DNA of 64,000 bases from Argentina anserina (GCF_933775445.1 NC_065875.1:9375001-9439000), one strand, 5' to 3'. Shown: positions 22,776 to 35,763, counted from the first letter of the stretch. Made by a program: numbers and translations. The notes: generated from the sequence alone by a model not told the origin.

Positions 22776-24341
22776 TGATATGAGAACAAAGTGTGACGTT
22801 CTTAATGTATATATGCCCTATTCTTATGCTTTGTTACTTCTTATTTAGTGTTTTAGTTTCATATTTGTCATTTCTATGTTCTAAGGAGAGCTATTTCGAA
22901 TTTTGGATGAATTGATGATGAAATTGTGCTAAGTTTTAGAACTCCTTATTGAGCTAGGATTCATTACTCGACTATGATTCTACTTTCCTATTTTAATTCT
23001 TTCCTATTCCTTAATCGTCGTATTCTTTTCAGGAAAGACAAATCATATTTGGAAAGGAAGAAGAGATGTCGAGATGCATTCCTAGTTGAACAAGGAAATC
23101 ATGTTCAAGTTGAAGAAGGAGAAGAGGAGGCCGGCCTAGCTACCCTAGTTGGATCAAGAGAATGCCGAGCAGTCCTTAAGTGATCTCCCTATTGGACTTG
23201 GTTTCCTACATCAAGTTGGATATGGAGTACATGAATCAAATCCATAACAAAGAGGATTTCAATTTCCCAATTGGTTTCTATCTCCTTATCGGACGGCAAG
23301 ATGGCTTCCTAGACTCCTATATATAGAGGCTCGGCCTCCCCATATTTTGATCATCAACCTTACACACAAAGCACAAGCCATAGCTCTGCCGAAATACTCT
23401 TCCATCCTCCAAGAAATCCTAAAACCGAAATTCATCCTTTTCCACCCTTTGGATTCGAAGCAAGTAGCCTAGGATCTGTGTTTGATTGGAATAAACCCCG
23501 TAGGATTATTTCAAAGTGTAACTCTATGATCTTCATGTTTTATTTCGGTTTTATATGTTCTTGTTCTTGGATGATTTCTGTTTTTGTTTTGTTAAAGTTC
23601 AATTCAATCTTGTCTATGAGATAGTTGTTCTTTCGAATTGTGTATGAATTAAAGATTTCGATTTCTTTTTCAATGATTTCTGTTTTGATGCCGTGAGTTA
23701 TTGTTTCATGTTCTTGATCAAATTTCGATTTGTTCTTATATTGCATGTGTCATTAAGACAAGTAGTTGATGTTGCATATGTTAATCATTCAAAGTTAGTA
23801 ACGATTATGATACAAGTAGTTGAGTAATTGTTCTTTGGTTTTCCACCGATTTTTGATTCTAAGTTCGGCGTTCGATAGGTACTTAAAACATCTTGATTTC
23901 TCTTTGTGATACGTAATTGCATGATGAATTGGTATGTTAGATTTCGTAGCAAGACAAGTAGTTAAGCTCGAATGTATCCATGTATTAGGAACCAAGTAGG
24001 AACTTGATGCATGATTGAACTTAGTTTGGAATCTTGAGACCTACGGCATGAACATGAATGAGAAGGGAATTCGATGGCTTTGTTCTTACGTGATTTGTCT
24101 GGTGATTGTTTATGTGTTGGTTGGTTGATCACATGTATATATTAGTTTAGGATTAATTTACTGTTTTTATGATTCAATCCGAAACCTATATCAAATTTTT
24201 ATATCTTTATGAATTCGTGTTAAGTATTGTGATCCTAAGCCCTGGCTGGATCCCCGGTTTGTGAACGATACCCTCTTGCTTTATACTACTAATGATGTGT
24301 TCAGGATTAAATATTGATGTTGAGTAATCGAGCAGTCATCA
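22776..24341 (+). repeat. LTR1, 3' LTR of element C
   Basis: It has the same length (1566 bp) as the 5' LTR. It starts TGATATGAGAAC, with small changes against TGATAGGAGCAA in the 5' copy, and ends AGTCATCA before the GTCGT duplication. The TATA box is at 23318-23325. Confidence 0.93.
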
Positions 24342-24346
24342 GTCGT
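24342..24346. other. Target site duplication of element C, right copy (GTCGT)
   Basis: Matches 11611-11615; element B sequence resumes at 24347. Confidence 0.92.
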
Positions 24347-26031
24347 CTACGGGAGTTTGCATTTTCTTATCCCTTCACTCTAATGGTTGAATTGTATATG
24401 TGTTGATGTGTAATCTTAGTCTATACTTATGAATTACATTCTGATTATTGAGCTTACATTGAGGACAATGTAATTTTCTAAGTGTGGGGTAGGGTTGCAT
24501 GATCATTGTTTACTGTGATATAAACAAAAAAGAAAGAAAAAAAATAAAAAAAAAATGCTTGAAAAATCGAAAAAAAAATTGTTGTTTTGAGTCTTAGGAT
24601 GCCCCTAAAAGTCTATGATGATTATGTCTCTAGATGCATAGATGATAGTTTTACATTACTTAAGAATTGAATTTCAAGTTTCATTGATAATGTGGATTTG
24701 GTATGAACATGTGAGATTTTGATTGAATGTAATATGGCATACATGTTTGGTTAGTTTAAGTCCATAACAACCTGTGAGTTTTCGAGCCAATATATGTTTT
24801 CTTCTTGAGTGATAATATGAAATTTCGTGGTTGTTTTGTGAACCTCATTATTCTTTGTTTATTCAATGACTATGTGCCATAGCTTTTAATGGACTCTAGA
24901 ATTTACTAGAACTCATCTTTCGTGATTGTTGAAACTTTTAACTCATAAAATGCTCTGATTTTAAAAGGGATTTATGGATCATTTCTAGGATTACCAGCAC
25001 TTTTAGCCAAACAGCCATGTATTCCTATATGTGCCATGTTTGGGACCCCTTAGTTGAACCTTATTTGAGCCTACATTGAGCATTTTATTCATCACCTATG
25101 TTATCTCCATGCTTAGTATAGTTATCTCTACCTTGTCCTATAGACTTGGCAGAACTTTTGTTGAGATGATGTTGTGATGATGCATGAAATAAGTGTGGGG
25201 TGGAAGACATGAAAAAAAAATGAACAAGCTTTTAAGAATGCCGAAAAAGAAAGATGAAAAACAAAAGAAAAAAAATGATAAATTCGGCAATACAAGAAAA
25301 AGGAAAGAAAAGATGTTGTCTTCCATTTGTGATTTGGAGTTGAGTTGTAATTGAAGATCTAAAAATATTTACTTGACCTTTGTCCATATTTACTTTGTGG
25401 TTGAAATGATGATTGGGCACAACTTGTTATATTTGACCCTTGATGGTGTGTGGTGTCATAAGAATGATATTGACTCTGCTAAGTCTATAGGGTTAGCTTT
25501 GTGATTCCTTGATATTCCATGCCTTTAGGTTACCCTAAACATTCACCCTTATCTAATGATCCTAATGATTCTTAAAATGAGCAAAACTTGGTTTGTGGTG
25601 ATGATCACAAGAGTTGAGCATATAGTTTTGGTCCATTTGTGCACTTAGTTGTTAAATGAGATTTTCCATTTGTTATTCATAAAGTGCTATCATTTGATGA
25701 AACATGCAAGTTATTTGATGTTTTATTATCTTTTCTCTTGCATATACTTTTGTGTGAATCATAACCATGAATCTGAGTGAAAAGAAGAGAGTATGCCTTG
25801 TGAGGATGATGGAATTGACTAAACATGTTATGTGCGTATTATCTCGTTTCTGACTTATTCCTACTATGAAGCGTCTTTATGAAACTTGGAATTTATGTGT
25901 TTACATGTAAATGCTTAAACTTGAAATCTATGTGTTTTGAGATTCTGAGGCAATCATTTAGGGGCAGTAGTGTTTTGTGTAGTTTTGTTTTATTTTGCTA
26001 AGGAACTTGCAAAAGCCAGGTGTGCGGTACT
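24347..26031 (+). other. Element B 3' untranslated region
   Basis: It is a diverged version of the C, D and F 3' UTR. It keeps the hairpin (TACATTG-AGGA-CAATGTA, 24455-24472), AAGTGTGGGG at 24480-24489, and another at 25191-25200. An A-rich low-complexity stretch lies at 24521-24580 and a second at 25205-25310. A purine-rich tract ends at 26031. ORFs seen in it are low-complexity shadows. Confidence 0.72.
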
Positions 26032-26145
26032 TGATATAAACACTTTGTGCTTCGTTCTTAATATGTTTTTACCTCCATTAATAGGTTTTATTTCAATTAA
26101 ATAGAGATAAAAACATATTAAAAACGTAGCACAAAGTGCTCCTCA
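26032..26145. repeat. Head-to-head LTR2 end fragments (inverted repeat)
   Basis: 26032-26081 is the first ~50 bp of an LTR2 on the plus strand (TGATATAAACACTTTGTGCT). 26083-26099 matches an internal LTR2 block (TAGGTTTTATTTCAATT, as at 16991). 26100-26145 is the reverse complement of the first ~45 bp of another LTR2 copy, with GAGCACTTTGTGC in reverse. Satellite sequence starts directly after. This is all that is left of B's 3' LTR. Confidence 0.78.
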
Positions 26146-29100
26146 CGATAAAAAGATACTCAGTTTGAAAAAAACACACGCCCACACTGGAAACACTCAC
26201 AAATTCAAAAGAAACTCGCATCAGAAAGCCGTACAGAAAGATGTTGAAACGAGAATTAAAAAGATACTCAAATTGGAATTGGAAATATACTCAAACGATA
26301 GAAAGATACTTAGTTTGAAATAAACACACGCCCATACTGGAGACACTCACAAATTCAATAGAAACTCGCATTAGAAAGTCACACATAAAGATACTCAAAC
26401 GAGATTTGAAAAGATTCTTAAATTGGAATTGGAAACATACTCAAAGTATAGAAACACACTCAGTTTCAAAGAAACACACGCGCACACTGGAAACACTCTA
26501 AAATTTAAAAGAAACTCGCATCAGAAAGCCCTACAGAAAGATGGTGAAACGAGAATTGAAAAGATACTCAAATTGGAATTGGAAAGATACTTAAACGATA
26601 GAAAAATACTCAGTTTGAAAGAAACACACGTCCACATTGGAGACACTCTCAAATTAAAAACAAACTCACACCTGAAAGCCACACATAAAGACACTTAATC
26701 GAGAATTGAAAAGATACTAAAATTGGAATTGGAAGGATACTCAAACGATAGAAAGTTACTCAGTTTGAAAGAAACACACGCCCATAATGGAAACACTCTG
26801 AAATTCAAAAAAAACTCGCATCAGAAAGCCATACATAAAGATAGTCAAACGAGAATTGAAAAGACACTCAAATTGGAAATAGACAGATACTCACGGTAGA
26901 AAGATACAAAGTTTGGAATTGTAATGATACTCAAAGGATAGAAAGATACTGAGTTTGAAAGAAACACACGCCCACCCTCGAAACACTCTCAAATTGCATA
27001 GAAATTCGCATAAGAAAGCTGTACAGAAAGATACTCAAACGATAGAAAGACACTCAGTTTGAAAGAAACACAAGCCCACACTGGATACACGCACATATTC
27101 AACAGAAACTCGCATCAGAAAGCCACACATAAAGACACTCAAATGAGAATTGAAAAGATACTCAAATTTGAATTGTAAAGATACTCAAACGATAGAAAGA
27201 TACTCTGTTTGAAATAAAGAAATGCCCACACAAGAAACAGACACTAATTCAAAAGAAACTCGCATTAGAAAGTCACACATAAAGATACTCAAACGAGATT
27301 TGAAAAGATTCTCAAATTGGAATTGCAAAGATATTCAAACGTAGAAACACACTCAGTTTCAAAGAAACACACGCCCACACTGAAAACACTCTAAAATTCA
27401 AAAGAAAGTCGCATCAGAAAGCCGTACAGAAAGATGCTCAAACGAGAATTGAAAAGATACTCAAATTGGAATTGGAAAGATACTCAAACGATAGAAAGAT
27501 ACTCAGTTTGAAATAAACACACGCCCATAGTGGGGACACTCACAAATTGAGTAGAAACTCGCATTAGAAAGTCACACATAAAGATACTAAACGAGATTTG
27601 AAAACATTCTCAAATTGGAATTGGAAAGATACTCAAACTATAGAAACACACTTAGTTTCAAAGAAACAAACGCCCACACTGAAAACACTTAAAAATTCAA
27701 AAGAAACTCGCATCAGAAAGCCGTACAGAAAGATGCTCAAATGAGAATTGAAAAGATACTCAAATTGGAATTGGAAACGTAATCAAACGATAGAAAGATA
27801 CTCAGTTTGAAATAAACACACGCCCATATTGGGGACACTCAAAAATTCGATAGAAACTCGCATTAGAAAGTCACACAGAAAGACACTCAAACAATATTTG
27901 AAAACATTCTCAAATTGGAATTGGAAAGATACTCAAACTATAGAAACACACTCAGTTTCAAAGAAACACACGCCCACACTGCAAACACTCTAAAATTCAA
28001 AAGAAACTCGCATCAGAAAGCCGTACAGAAAGATGCTGAAACGAGAATTGAAAAGATACTCAAATTGGAATTGGAAAGATACTCAAACGATAGAAAGATA
28101 CTCAGTTTGAAATAAACACACGCCCATCCTGGAGACACTCATAAATTCAATAGAAACTCGCATTAGAAAGTCACACATAAAGATACTCAAACGAGATTTG
28201 AAAATATTCTTAAATTGGAATTGGAAAGATACTAAAACTATAGAAACACACGCCCACACTGGAAACACTCCAAATTCAAAAGAAACTTGCATCAGAAAGC
28301 CGTACAAAAAGACACTTAAACGAGAATTGAAAAGATACTCAAATTAGAATTTGAAACATACTCAAACGATAGAAAGATACTCAGTTTGAAAGAAACACAC
28401 GCCCACACTGGATACACGCACATATTCAATAGAAACTCGCATCAGAAAGCCACATATAAAGACACTTAAATGAGAATTGAAAAGATACTCAAATTGAAAA
28501 TGTAAAGATACTCAAATGATAGTAAGATACTCGGTTTGAAAGAAACACACGCCCACAATAGAAACACTCTCAAATTCAAAAGAAACTAGCATTAGAAAGC
28601 CGTACAGAAAGATACTCAGACGAGAATTCAAAATACACTCAAATTAGAATTGGAAACATACCCAAAGGATAGAAAGATACTCGGTTTGAAAGAAACACAC
28701 GGCCACACTGGATACACGCACATAGTCAACAGAAACTCGCATCAGAAAGGCACACATAAACACACTCAAAAGAGAATTGAAAAGATACTCAAATTTGAAT
28801 TGTAAAGATACTCAAACGATAGAAAGATACTCTGTTTGAAAGAAAGAAATGCCCACACAGGAAACACACAAAAATTCAATAGAAACTCGCATCAGATAGT
28901 CACACGTAAAGATACTCAAACGAGATTTGAAAAGATTCTTAAATTGGAATTGGAAAGATACTCAAACTATAGAAACACACTCAGTTTCAAAGAAACACAC
29001 GCGCACACTGGAAACACTCTAAAATTCAAAAGAAACTCGCATCAGAAAGCCATACAGAAAGATGCTGAAACGAGAATTGAAAAGATACTCAAATTGGAAT

Positions 29101-31311
29101 TGGAAAGATACTCAGTTTGAAACAAACACACGCCCACACTGGAAACTCTCTCAAATTCAAAAGAAACTCGCATTAGAAAGCCGTACAGAAAGATACTGAA
29201 ACGAGAATTGAAAAGATACTCATATTAGAATTGGAAACATACTCAAACGATAGAAAGATACTCGGTTTGAGAGAAACACAAGCACACACTGGATACACGC
29301 ACATATTCAACAGAAACTCGCATCAGAAAGACACTCAAATGAGAATTGAAAAGATACTCAAATTTGAATTGTAAAGATACTCAAACGATAGAAAGATACT
29401 CTGTTGGAAATAAAGAAATGCCCACACAAGAAACACACACAAATTCAAAAGAAACTCGCATCAGAAAGTCACACATAAAGATACTCAAACGAGATTTGAA
29501 AAGATTCTCAAATTGGAATTGCAAAGATACTCAAACGATAGAAAGATACTCAGTTTGAAAGAAACACACTCCCACACTGGAAACACTCTCATATTCAATA
29601 GAAACTCGCATAAGAAAACCGTACAGAAAAATGCTCCAAAGAGAATTGAAAAGATACTCGAATTGGAATTGGAAAGATACTCAAACGATAGAAAGATACT
29701 TAGTTTGAAAGAAACACATGCCCACACTGGATACACATACATATTCAATAGAAACTCGCTTCAGAAAGCCACACATAAAGATACTCAAATGAGAATTGAA
29801 AAGATACTCAAATTTGAATTGTAAAGATACTCAAATGATAGAAAGATACTATGTTTGAAAGAAACACATGCCCACACAGGAAACATACAAATTCAATAGA
29901 AACTCGCATCAGAAAGTAACAAATAAAGATACTCAAACCATAATTGACAAGACACTCACAATTAAAATTGGAAAGATACTCAAATGATATAACGATACTC
30001 AGTTTGAAAGAAACACATGCCCACACTGGAAACACTCTCAAATTCAAAAGAAACTCGCATTAGAAAGCCACACATAAAGACACTCAAATGAGAATTGAAA
30101 AGATACTCAAATTGGAAATGTAAAGATACTCAAATGATAGTAACATACGCAGTTTGAAAGAAACACACGCCCAAACTGGAAACACTCACAAATTTAATAG
30201 AAACTCGCATCAGAAAGTCACACATAAAGAAACTAAAACGAGAATTAAAAAGATACTCAAATTGGATTTGGATAGATACTCAAACGATAGAAATATATTC
30301 CGTTTGAAAGAAACACACGTCCACACTGGGTATACTCTCAAATTCAAAAGAAACTCACATCTGAAAGTCATACATAAAGACACTCAAACGTGAATTGAAA
30401 AGATACTCAATTTGGAATTGGAAAGATACTCAAACGATAGAAAGATACTCAGTTTGAAAGAAACACACACCCATAATGGAAAAACTCTCAAATTCAAAAG
30501 AAACTCACATCTGAAAGTTAGACATAAAGACACTCAAACGAGAATTTAAAAGATACTCAAATTAGAATTGGAAACATACTCAAACGATAGAAAGATACTC
30601 AGTTTGCAAGAAACACACGCCCACACTGGATACACCCATATATTCAACAGAAACTCGCATCAGAGAGCCACACATAAAGACACTCAAATGAGAATTAAAA
30701 AGATACTCAAATTGGAATTGTAAAGATACTCAAACGATAGAAATATACTCAGTTTGAAATAAACACACCCCCACACTAGAGACACTCATATATTCAATAG
30801 AACTCCCATTAGAAAGTCACACGTAAAGATACTCAAATGAGATTTGAAAAGATTCTTAAATTGGAATTGGAATTGGAAATGTAAGGATACTCAAATGATA
30901 GTAACATACTCAGTTTGAAAGAAACACACGCCCAAACTGGCTACACCCACATATTCAATACAAACTCGCTTGAGAAAGCCACACATAAAGATACTTAAAC
31001 GAGAATTGAAAAGATACTCAAATTTGAATTGTAAAGAAACTCAAACGATAGAAAGATACTCAATTTGAAAGAAACACATGCCCACAAAGGAAACACACAC
31101 AAATTCAATAGAAACTCGCATCAGAAAGTCACACATAAAGATACTCAACCGAGAATTGACAAGACACTCAAATTGGAATTGGAAAGATACTCAAATGATA
31201 TAACGATACTCAGTTTGAAAGAAACACACGCCCACACAGGATACACTCTCAAATTCAAAAGAAACTCACATCTGAAAGTCAGACATAAAGACACTCAAAT
31301 GAGAATTGAAA
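26146..31311 (+). repeat. 150 bp tandem satellite, left block (about 34 monomers)
   Basis: The monomer period is about 150 bp, measured between successive GAAAGATACTCAGTTTG blocks. Each monomer has the landmarks CACACGCCCACACTGG, GAAACTCGCATCAGAAAG and GAGAATTGAAAAGATACTC. AAGATACTC recurs about four times per monomer, at roughly 20-23 bp spacing in part of it. Because 150 is a multiple of three, many monomers are open in one frame, giving ORFs of about 60-105 codons (26423, 27915, 28836, 29513, 30154 and 31065). These are treated as a by-product. The array breaks at element E. Confidence 0.92.
31307..31311. other. Target site duplication of element E, left copy (TGAAA)
   Basis: TGAAA precedes the LTR start TGTAATAACCC and recurs at 51632-51636. 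Removing the element and one copy restores a normal satellite monomer. Confidence 0.92.
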
Positions 31312-31554
31312 TGTAATAACCCAAATTTTCAATACAATTTCTTTTAATTTATCAGTAATTAAGGGAATAGTAATTTGATTAAATTCACATTTTACGCCTT
31401 TTATTTTGTCGTTGTTCGAAGTAGAAATTGGTTTCAAGAGCCAAAGGTGTATTATTTGATTAAGTTTATTTGACCTAAGAGTCGACTTTTAATCCGTCAC
31501 TCTTTTCAGGAAACTTCGTAGTAACGGAAGTTTGGTTTCCGATTTTGGAAATAG

Positions 31555-31563
31555 TATAAAAGG
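31555..31563 (+). promoter_or_regulatory. TATA box of element E 5' LTR
   Basis: TATAAAAGG preceded by GGAAATAG and followed by a purine-rich stretch; the same in the 3' LTR at 49159-49167. Confidence 0.7.
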
Positions 31564-33019
31564 AAGGAGAGGAGATTAGAAATCAGAAAATCAGTTTTTT
31601 TTTCTCAAAATCAGCTCGGTTACTGTTCACCTGAGCACGTGTACTATTCACCCGACCCAAAAATCTTCTCCGACTGAACCATCCGACGTCACCTCGTGTC
31701 GTGCCACCTATCAAACTGACGAGCTCGACGATCTCCATTTTTTGGGCTACGCCTTGCACTCCGGCGACAACCACACACGGTGCAGCAACTGCCGGAAGTT
31801 TCTGCTGTATCGGCGCGGCCTCCTCCGGCAACCATAACTCGAGATTCTTGGGGGGTTTTGCTTGTCTGAGTCCCAGCAACATTCCCACAAAACGAATCGA
31901 GCCAAATCGAAGTGTAAGTACCCGGATCAAGAATTTCAATTTCTAGGGTCTGTGAATAGTGCCGAAATTATGTTCTTCGTCGTTTGGACTGTTTAGGCTT
32001 GGATTTAGACCTTGGTGTCAACTAGAAAGTTGTTGGAAATGTTGTTTAGGTTGTGGTGGTGAAATTTGGTGATCATTGGTGGCGGTTGGTGAACAGTAAC
32101 GCCGCATGAATAACACTGTGAATAATGATATGTAACAGTAAATGTGAACAGTGTTCTAGCAAAGAGTGTTTCGGTAAAAACAGTAACTTTGAACAGTGAT
32201 TTAGTAAAAACAGTGATTAGTAAAACATGAACAGTGTTCTGTGAACAATGTTTTTTGAACAACATTTAGCTGTGCTGAAATCGTCACCTGATATTTTAAG
32301 TATCATTTTCTAAGCATTTATCATATATGCAAGTTGCACGCAAGAAAGAATGTGAGTAAAATCTCACTTATTTACGAATCTACCCTTGTGGAGATTCAAC
32401 ATTTTGCAAAATATTAAAGAACGAAATATGACATGTAAATGATATAGTAGATTATATATATATTGTATAAATGGTAAATAGGTATATATATATAGTTTGC
32501 TTTATTATATACTGTTAAGATTTCGTTGTGAATATTATCACAGTGGTGACGAGAATTATATATTAAGCATGCGATGCGATTTGTACAAATAATGAGTAAA
32601 TTATTGTACGTGGTTTTGACGTTGAGAATTATTAAAACGTTTTGTCTTCGGACGTGTTTATGAAATATGACATGTATATGATATAATGGATTATATATAT
32701 ATTGTATAAATGGTAAATAGGTACATATATATATAGTTTTCTCTATTATATACTGTTAGGATTTCGTTTGTTAATTATGATCACAGTGGTGATGAGAATT
32801 ATATATTGAGTATGTGATGAAATTTGTACAATAAGGAGTAGATTATTATACGTGTTTATGTCTTCGGACCAGTCTTCAGACGTGTGTGGCATGTCGGACC
32901 CTAGCCTATGGCCGAGCGAAAGTTACAATACAGTTAGAGCTCTAGTCTGTCTGCCAGAGTACTGCATGTGAGGCAACAGATGAGTTATCGGCTCATGAGT
33001 TCTCATATTTTTGGACATC

Positions 33020-33147
33020 GGGTAGCGAGAAGGTTGCCCGATGTCGGACGTAGGGTAGCGAGGAGGTTGCCCTATGTCGGACGTAGGGTAGCGAGGAGGT
33101 TGCCCTATGTCGGGCGTTGGGTAGCGAGGAGGTTGCCCAACTTCGGC
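33020..33147 (+). repeat. 33 bp minisatellite in element E 5' LTR (4 copies)
   Basis: GGGTAGCGAGGAGGTTGCCC followed by TATGTCGGACGTA-like sequence, repeated four times. The 3' LTR has three copies (50921-51014), so one was gained or lost since insertion. Confidence 0.85.
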
Positions 33148-33788
33148 GGTGTACTATGTGATGGGTAACAGAGGTGTACCAGCGTTCATTAGTACCCGTA
33201 TTATAAATGCATTTGGGTAAACAGAGGGGTTATCCAATTTCTCATGAGTACTTTCATTTTCATATTTTCGGGACAACCAGATGGGCCGTCCATTGACTCA
33301 TGAGTGCATTATATTTGTTGATTTGTAGATTGTCGTATATATTGATATGCGAGTTATATTCGTTTTATTTTACTCAGACGAGCTGTAAAGCTTACCGGGT
33401 TTGTGTTTACAATCCCGGTGCACCAATTCGATGGTGTAGGGGGTACTACTGCAGATGTCGATTAGTGGGAATCAAAGGACTACTCTGGGGACTTGAAGTC
33501 GTTCATTATCCTACTTGTGGTGAGGTTCTATGGTGGATTTGTGTGAGAACTTGTGAGGATTTATTTGTGAGTTTTGTGAGAGATTATGAGGATTATTACA
33601 TTTCCATTTTTATGTAATATTGAAATATAAATTTGGTTTGTAATAATTGGTTTGTCTGAGTTGTATTTTGAACTCAGAGATGATCCGATTTGGCATTTAA
33701 AATGATTTCGATTCATTGAGATTGTTTGGTGTTTCACGACTTTGAAATTTTGAGTTTTTATGCTCCAAAATTTTGGGGTCGTTACAGT

Positions 33789-33800
33789 TGGTATCAGAGC
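33789..33800 (+). other. Primer binding site, initiator tRNA-Met type (element E)
   Basis: TGGTATCAGAGC is complementary to the 3' end of plant initiator tRNA-Met, two bases after the LTR. Confidence 0.88.
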
Positions 33801-34178
33801 CTAAGTGCGTATTTGGAGATTATCAATATCATCCGGGAGCGATGATCCGACTGCAGGCGGGCACACATCACATGCTCCTCGGTATTGATATGTCGCCGGG
33901 TACGCGAGAGTGTTAGGAGCCATACCTTATGGTTTGGTCCTGTAGGGAGTATTGTGACGATACTCCGATGGTTCACCTTCTTCTGAAATTTCATGATTGA
34001 TATTGGTTTGATCTATTTTGTCGAATTCGAGACTTCACATGTATGACTGAGTGTTAATTGTTGAATAGTGATGAATTTGGAAAAAGGGCCGTGAACAGGG
34101 CCGAGGACGGACGAGAGGTCGCGGCGGAGGTAGGGTTGCAGGCCGAGTCCGCAATGTGGAGAACCTTTATGAGGAGGC
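33801..34178 (+). pseudogene. Element E leader and gag N-terminal fragment
   Basis: Leader, then the N-terminal coding stretch of a chromoviral Gag. One frame from about 34090 reads GRGRTRGRGGGRVAGRVRN and VENLYEEA, an Arg/Gly-rich start typical of this group. It is cut at 34178 by element D, which inserted with duplication GAGGC; the frame continues from 45455. Confidence 0.65.
34174..34178. other. Target site duplication of element D, left copy (GAGGC)
   Basis: GAGGC before TGATGACTGC; repeated at 45450-45454 after TATCA. Confidence 0.93.
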
Positions 34179-35749
34179 TGATGACTGCTCGATTACTCGA
34201 CATCAATATTTAACCCTGAACACATCATTAGTAGTATAAAGCAAGAGGGTATCGTTCACAAACCGGGGATCCAGCCAGGGCTTAGGATCACAACACTTAC
34301 ACGAATTCATAAAGAGTTTAAGGTTTGATATAGATTTTGGATTGAGTCATAAAAACAGTAAATAAAACCTAAACTAATATATACATGTGATCAACCAACC
34401 AACACATAAACAATCACCAAAACAATTCACATAAAGGGAATCGAAACAAGTTCTATGACTTCTTATTGAATCATGCCGAGACATATATTGAGCAACCAAG
34501 GATGGATCATGCATTTAGGGTTCTAAGCAGTAACCTAAACACATAGACACTTTAACACATTCGATCAATACCAAGCAGCCATAATCGAATTCTAACATGT
34601 TCATGTTAATCATGTAATTCAAAAGTCATGCACATTGAATTCATCAAGTATGTCACTTACTTAACCAACAACCATGCAATTCAAAAATCACATAAACAAG
34701 AATAAACATGTTCTTAGCATAAGTCTTTAATCCAACAACCTAAATATCATGCTACAAGCATAGTCATAACACTTAGAAATCGAAATTGATCAAGAGCTAG
34801 GTTCGGCAGAAACCAAAAACAGAAATTCATAAAACCAAAACATACTTTTCGAATCCTCTATATAAATTGAATCAAGTAGCTATTTCATAGACAAAATTGA
34901 AACAAGATTACACTACACAAATCGCAAGCTTCATCTAAGAACAAGAATAAAACCAAAACCGAATTTAAACAAAAGTGAATCATGGTTACAGTTTATAAAT
35001 CAAGCAATCCACAAGGGTAGCCGAGACTTCTATGGATGAAACCTTCTTCACAAGCGTGTTTGAAGGCTATTGATAGGTGAGGAATGATGGAATCGGTTTT
35101 AGGATTTCTTGGAATGGTGAAGGATGAATTCGGCATAGCTATGGCTTGTGTTTGTGTGTAGGGCTGATGATGTACTGAATGGAGAGGCCGGCCTCTATAT
35201 ATAGGAGTTTATTGAAGCCTCTTGCCGCCCTACTTAGGAGGTAGAATCCAATTGGGAAGCTGAAATCCTCTTTGTTATGGATTTGGTTTATGTACTCCAT
35301 ATCCAACTTGATGTAGGAAACCAAGTCCAACAGGGAGATCACACAAGGGCTGCTCGGCAACAATCTTGGTCCAACTAGGAGTAGCTAGGCCGGCCTCCTC
35401 TTCTCCTTCTTCAACTCGAATATGATTTCCTTTTTCAACTAGGAATGCAACTCGGCAACTCTTCTTTCTTTCCAAATATGATTTGCCTTTCCTGAAACGA
35501 AATCGTCGATTAAGGAATAGGAAAGAATGAAAATAGGAAAGTAGAATCCTAGTCGAGTAAGGAATCCTAGCTCAATAAGGAGTTCTAACACTTAGCACAA
35601 TTTCATCATCAATTCATTCAAAATTCAAAATAGCTCTACCTAAAACATACATATGACACATATGAACCTAAAACAACTAAATAAGAAGTAACAAAGCATA
35701 AGAATAGGGCATATAATCATTAAGAACGTCACACTTTGTGTTCCTATCA
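34179..35749 (-). repeat. LTR1, 3' LTR of element D
   Basis: The end CATCA of the LTR is at 34179 and its start TGATAG at 35749 on the minus strand. TATA box at 35196-35203. The 35275-35475 ORF is U3 sequence shared by all LTR1 copies. Confidence 0.93.
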
Positions 35750-35763
35750 ACAACCCCACACTT
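35750..35763 (-). other. Polypurine tract of element D
   Basis: AAGTGTGGGGTTGT on the minus strand, directly before the 3' LTR. Confidence 0.75.

Larger units (their letters stand above)
11616..24341 (+). mobile_element. Athila-type LTR retrotransposon C (complete, nested in B, carries a solo LTR)
   Basis: Both LTRs are 1566 bp (11616-13181 and 22776-24341), flanked by GTCGT on both sides. A tRNA-Asp-type primer site, a leader, one long gag-pol frame, an approximately 1.8 kb 3' UTR and a polypurine tract follow in order. By eye the two LTRs differ at about 30 positions (about 2 percent). The pol gene is interrupted by a solo LTR2 at 16232-17682. Several nonsense codons, a frameshift in gag and a mutated RT active site make it inactive. 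No env-like third ORF is seen in its 3' UTR. Confidence 0.93.
31312..33786 (+). repeat. LTR3, 5' LTR of element E
   Basis: It runs from TGTAATAACCCAAATTTTC to GGGTCGTTACA. A TATA box (TATAAAAGG) is at 31555-31563. Inside are a cluster of AACAGT motifs (about 32092-32275), two copies of a ~239 bp repeat (starting 32423 and 32662) and four copies of a 33 bp repeat (33020-33147). ORFs here, including one made by the 33 bp repeat (32968-33168), are not conserved genes. Confidence 0.9.

Noticed and set aside
24521..24580. A-rich stretch as a poly(A) tail of a non-LTR insertion
   Set aside because: No SINE or LINE body or target duplication beside it; it lies inside the B 3' UTR, where the relatives also have A-rich stretches.
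26423..31316. Several satellite ORFs of 60-105 codons as protein genes
   Set aside because: They have no independent start or end, follow the 150 bp period, and stop wherever a monomer mutates. Kept only as a question about the satellite itself.
32968..33168. 66-codon ORF with a repeated RRVARRLPYVG-like unit
   Set aside because: Produced by the 33 bp minisatellite inside an LTR; the 3' LTR copy number differs.
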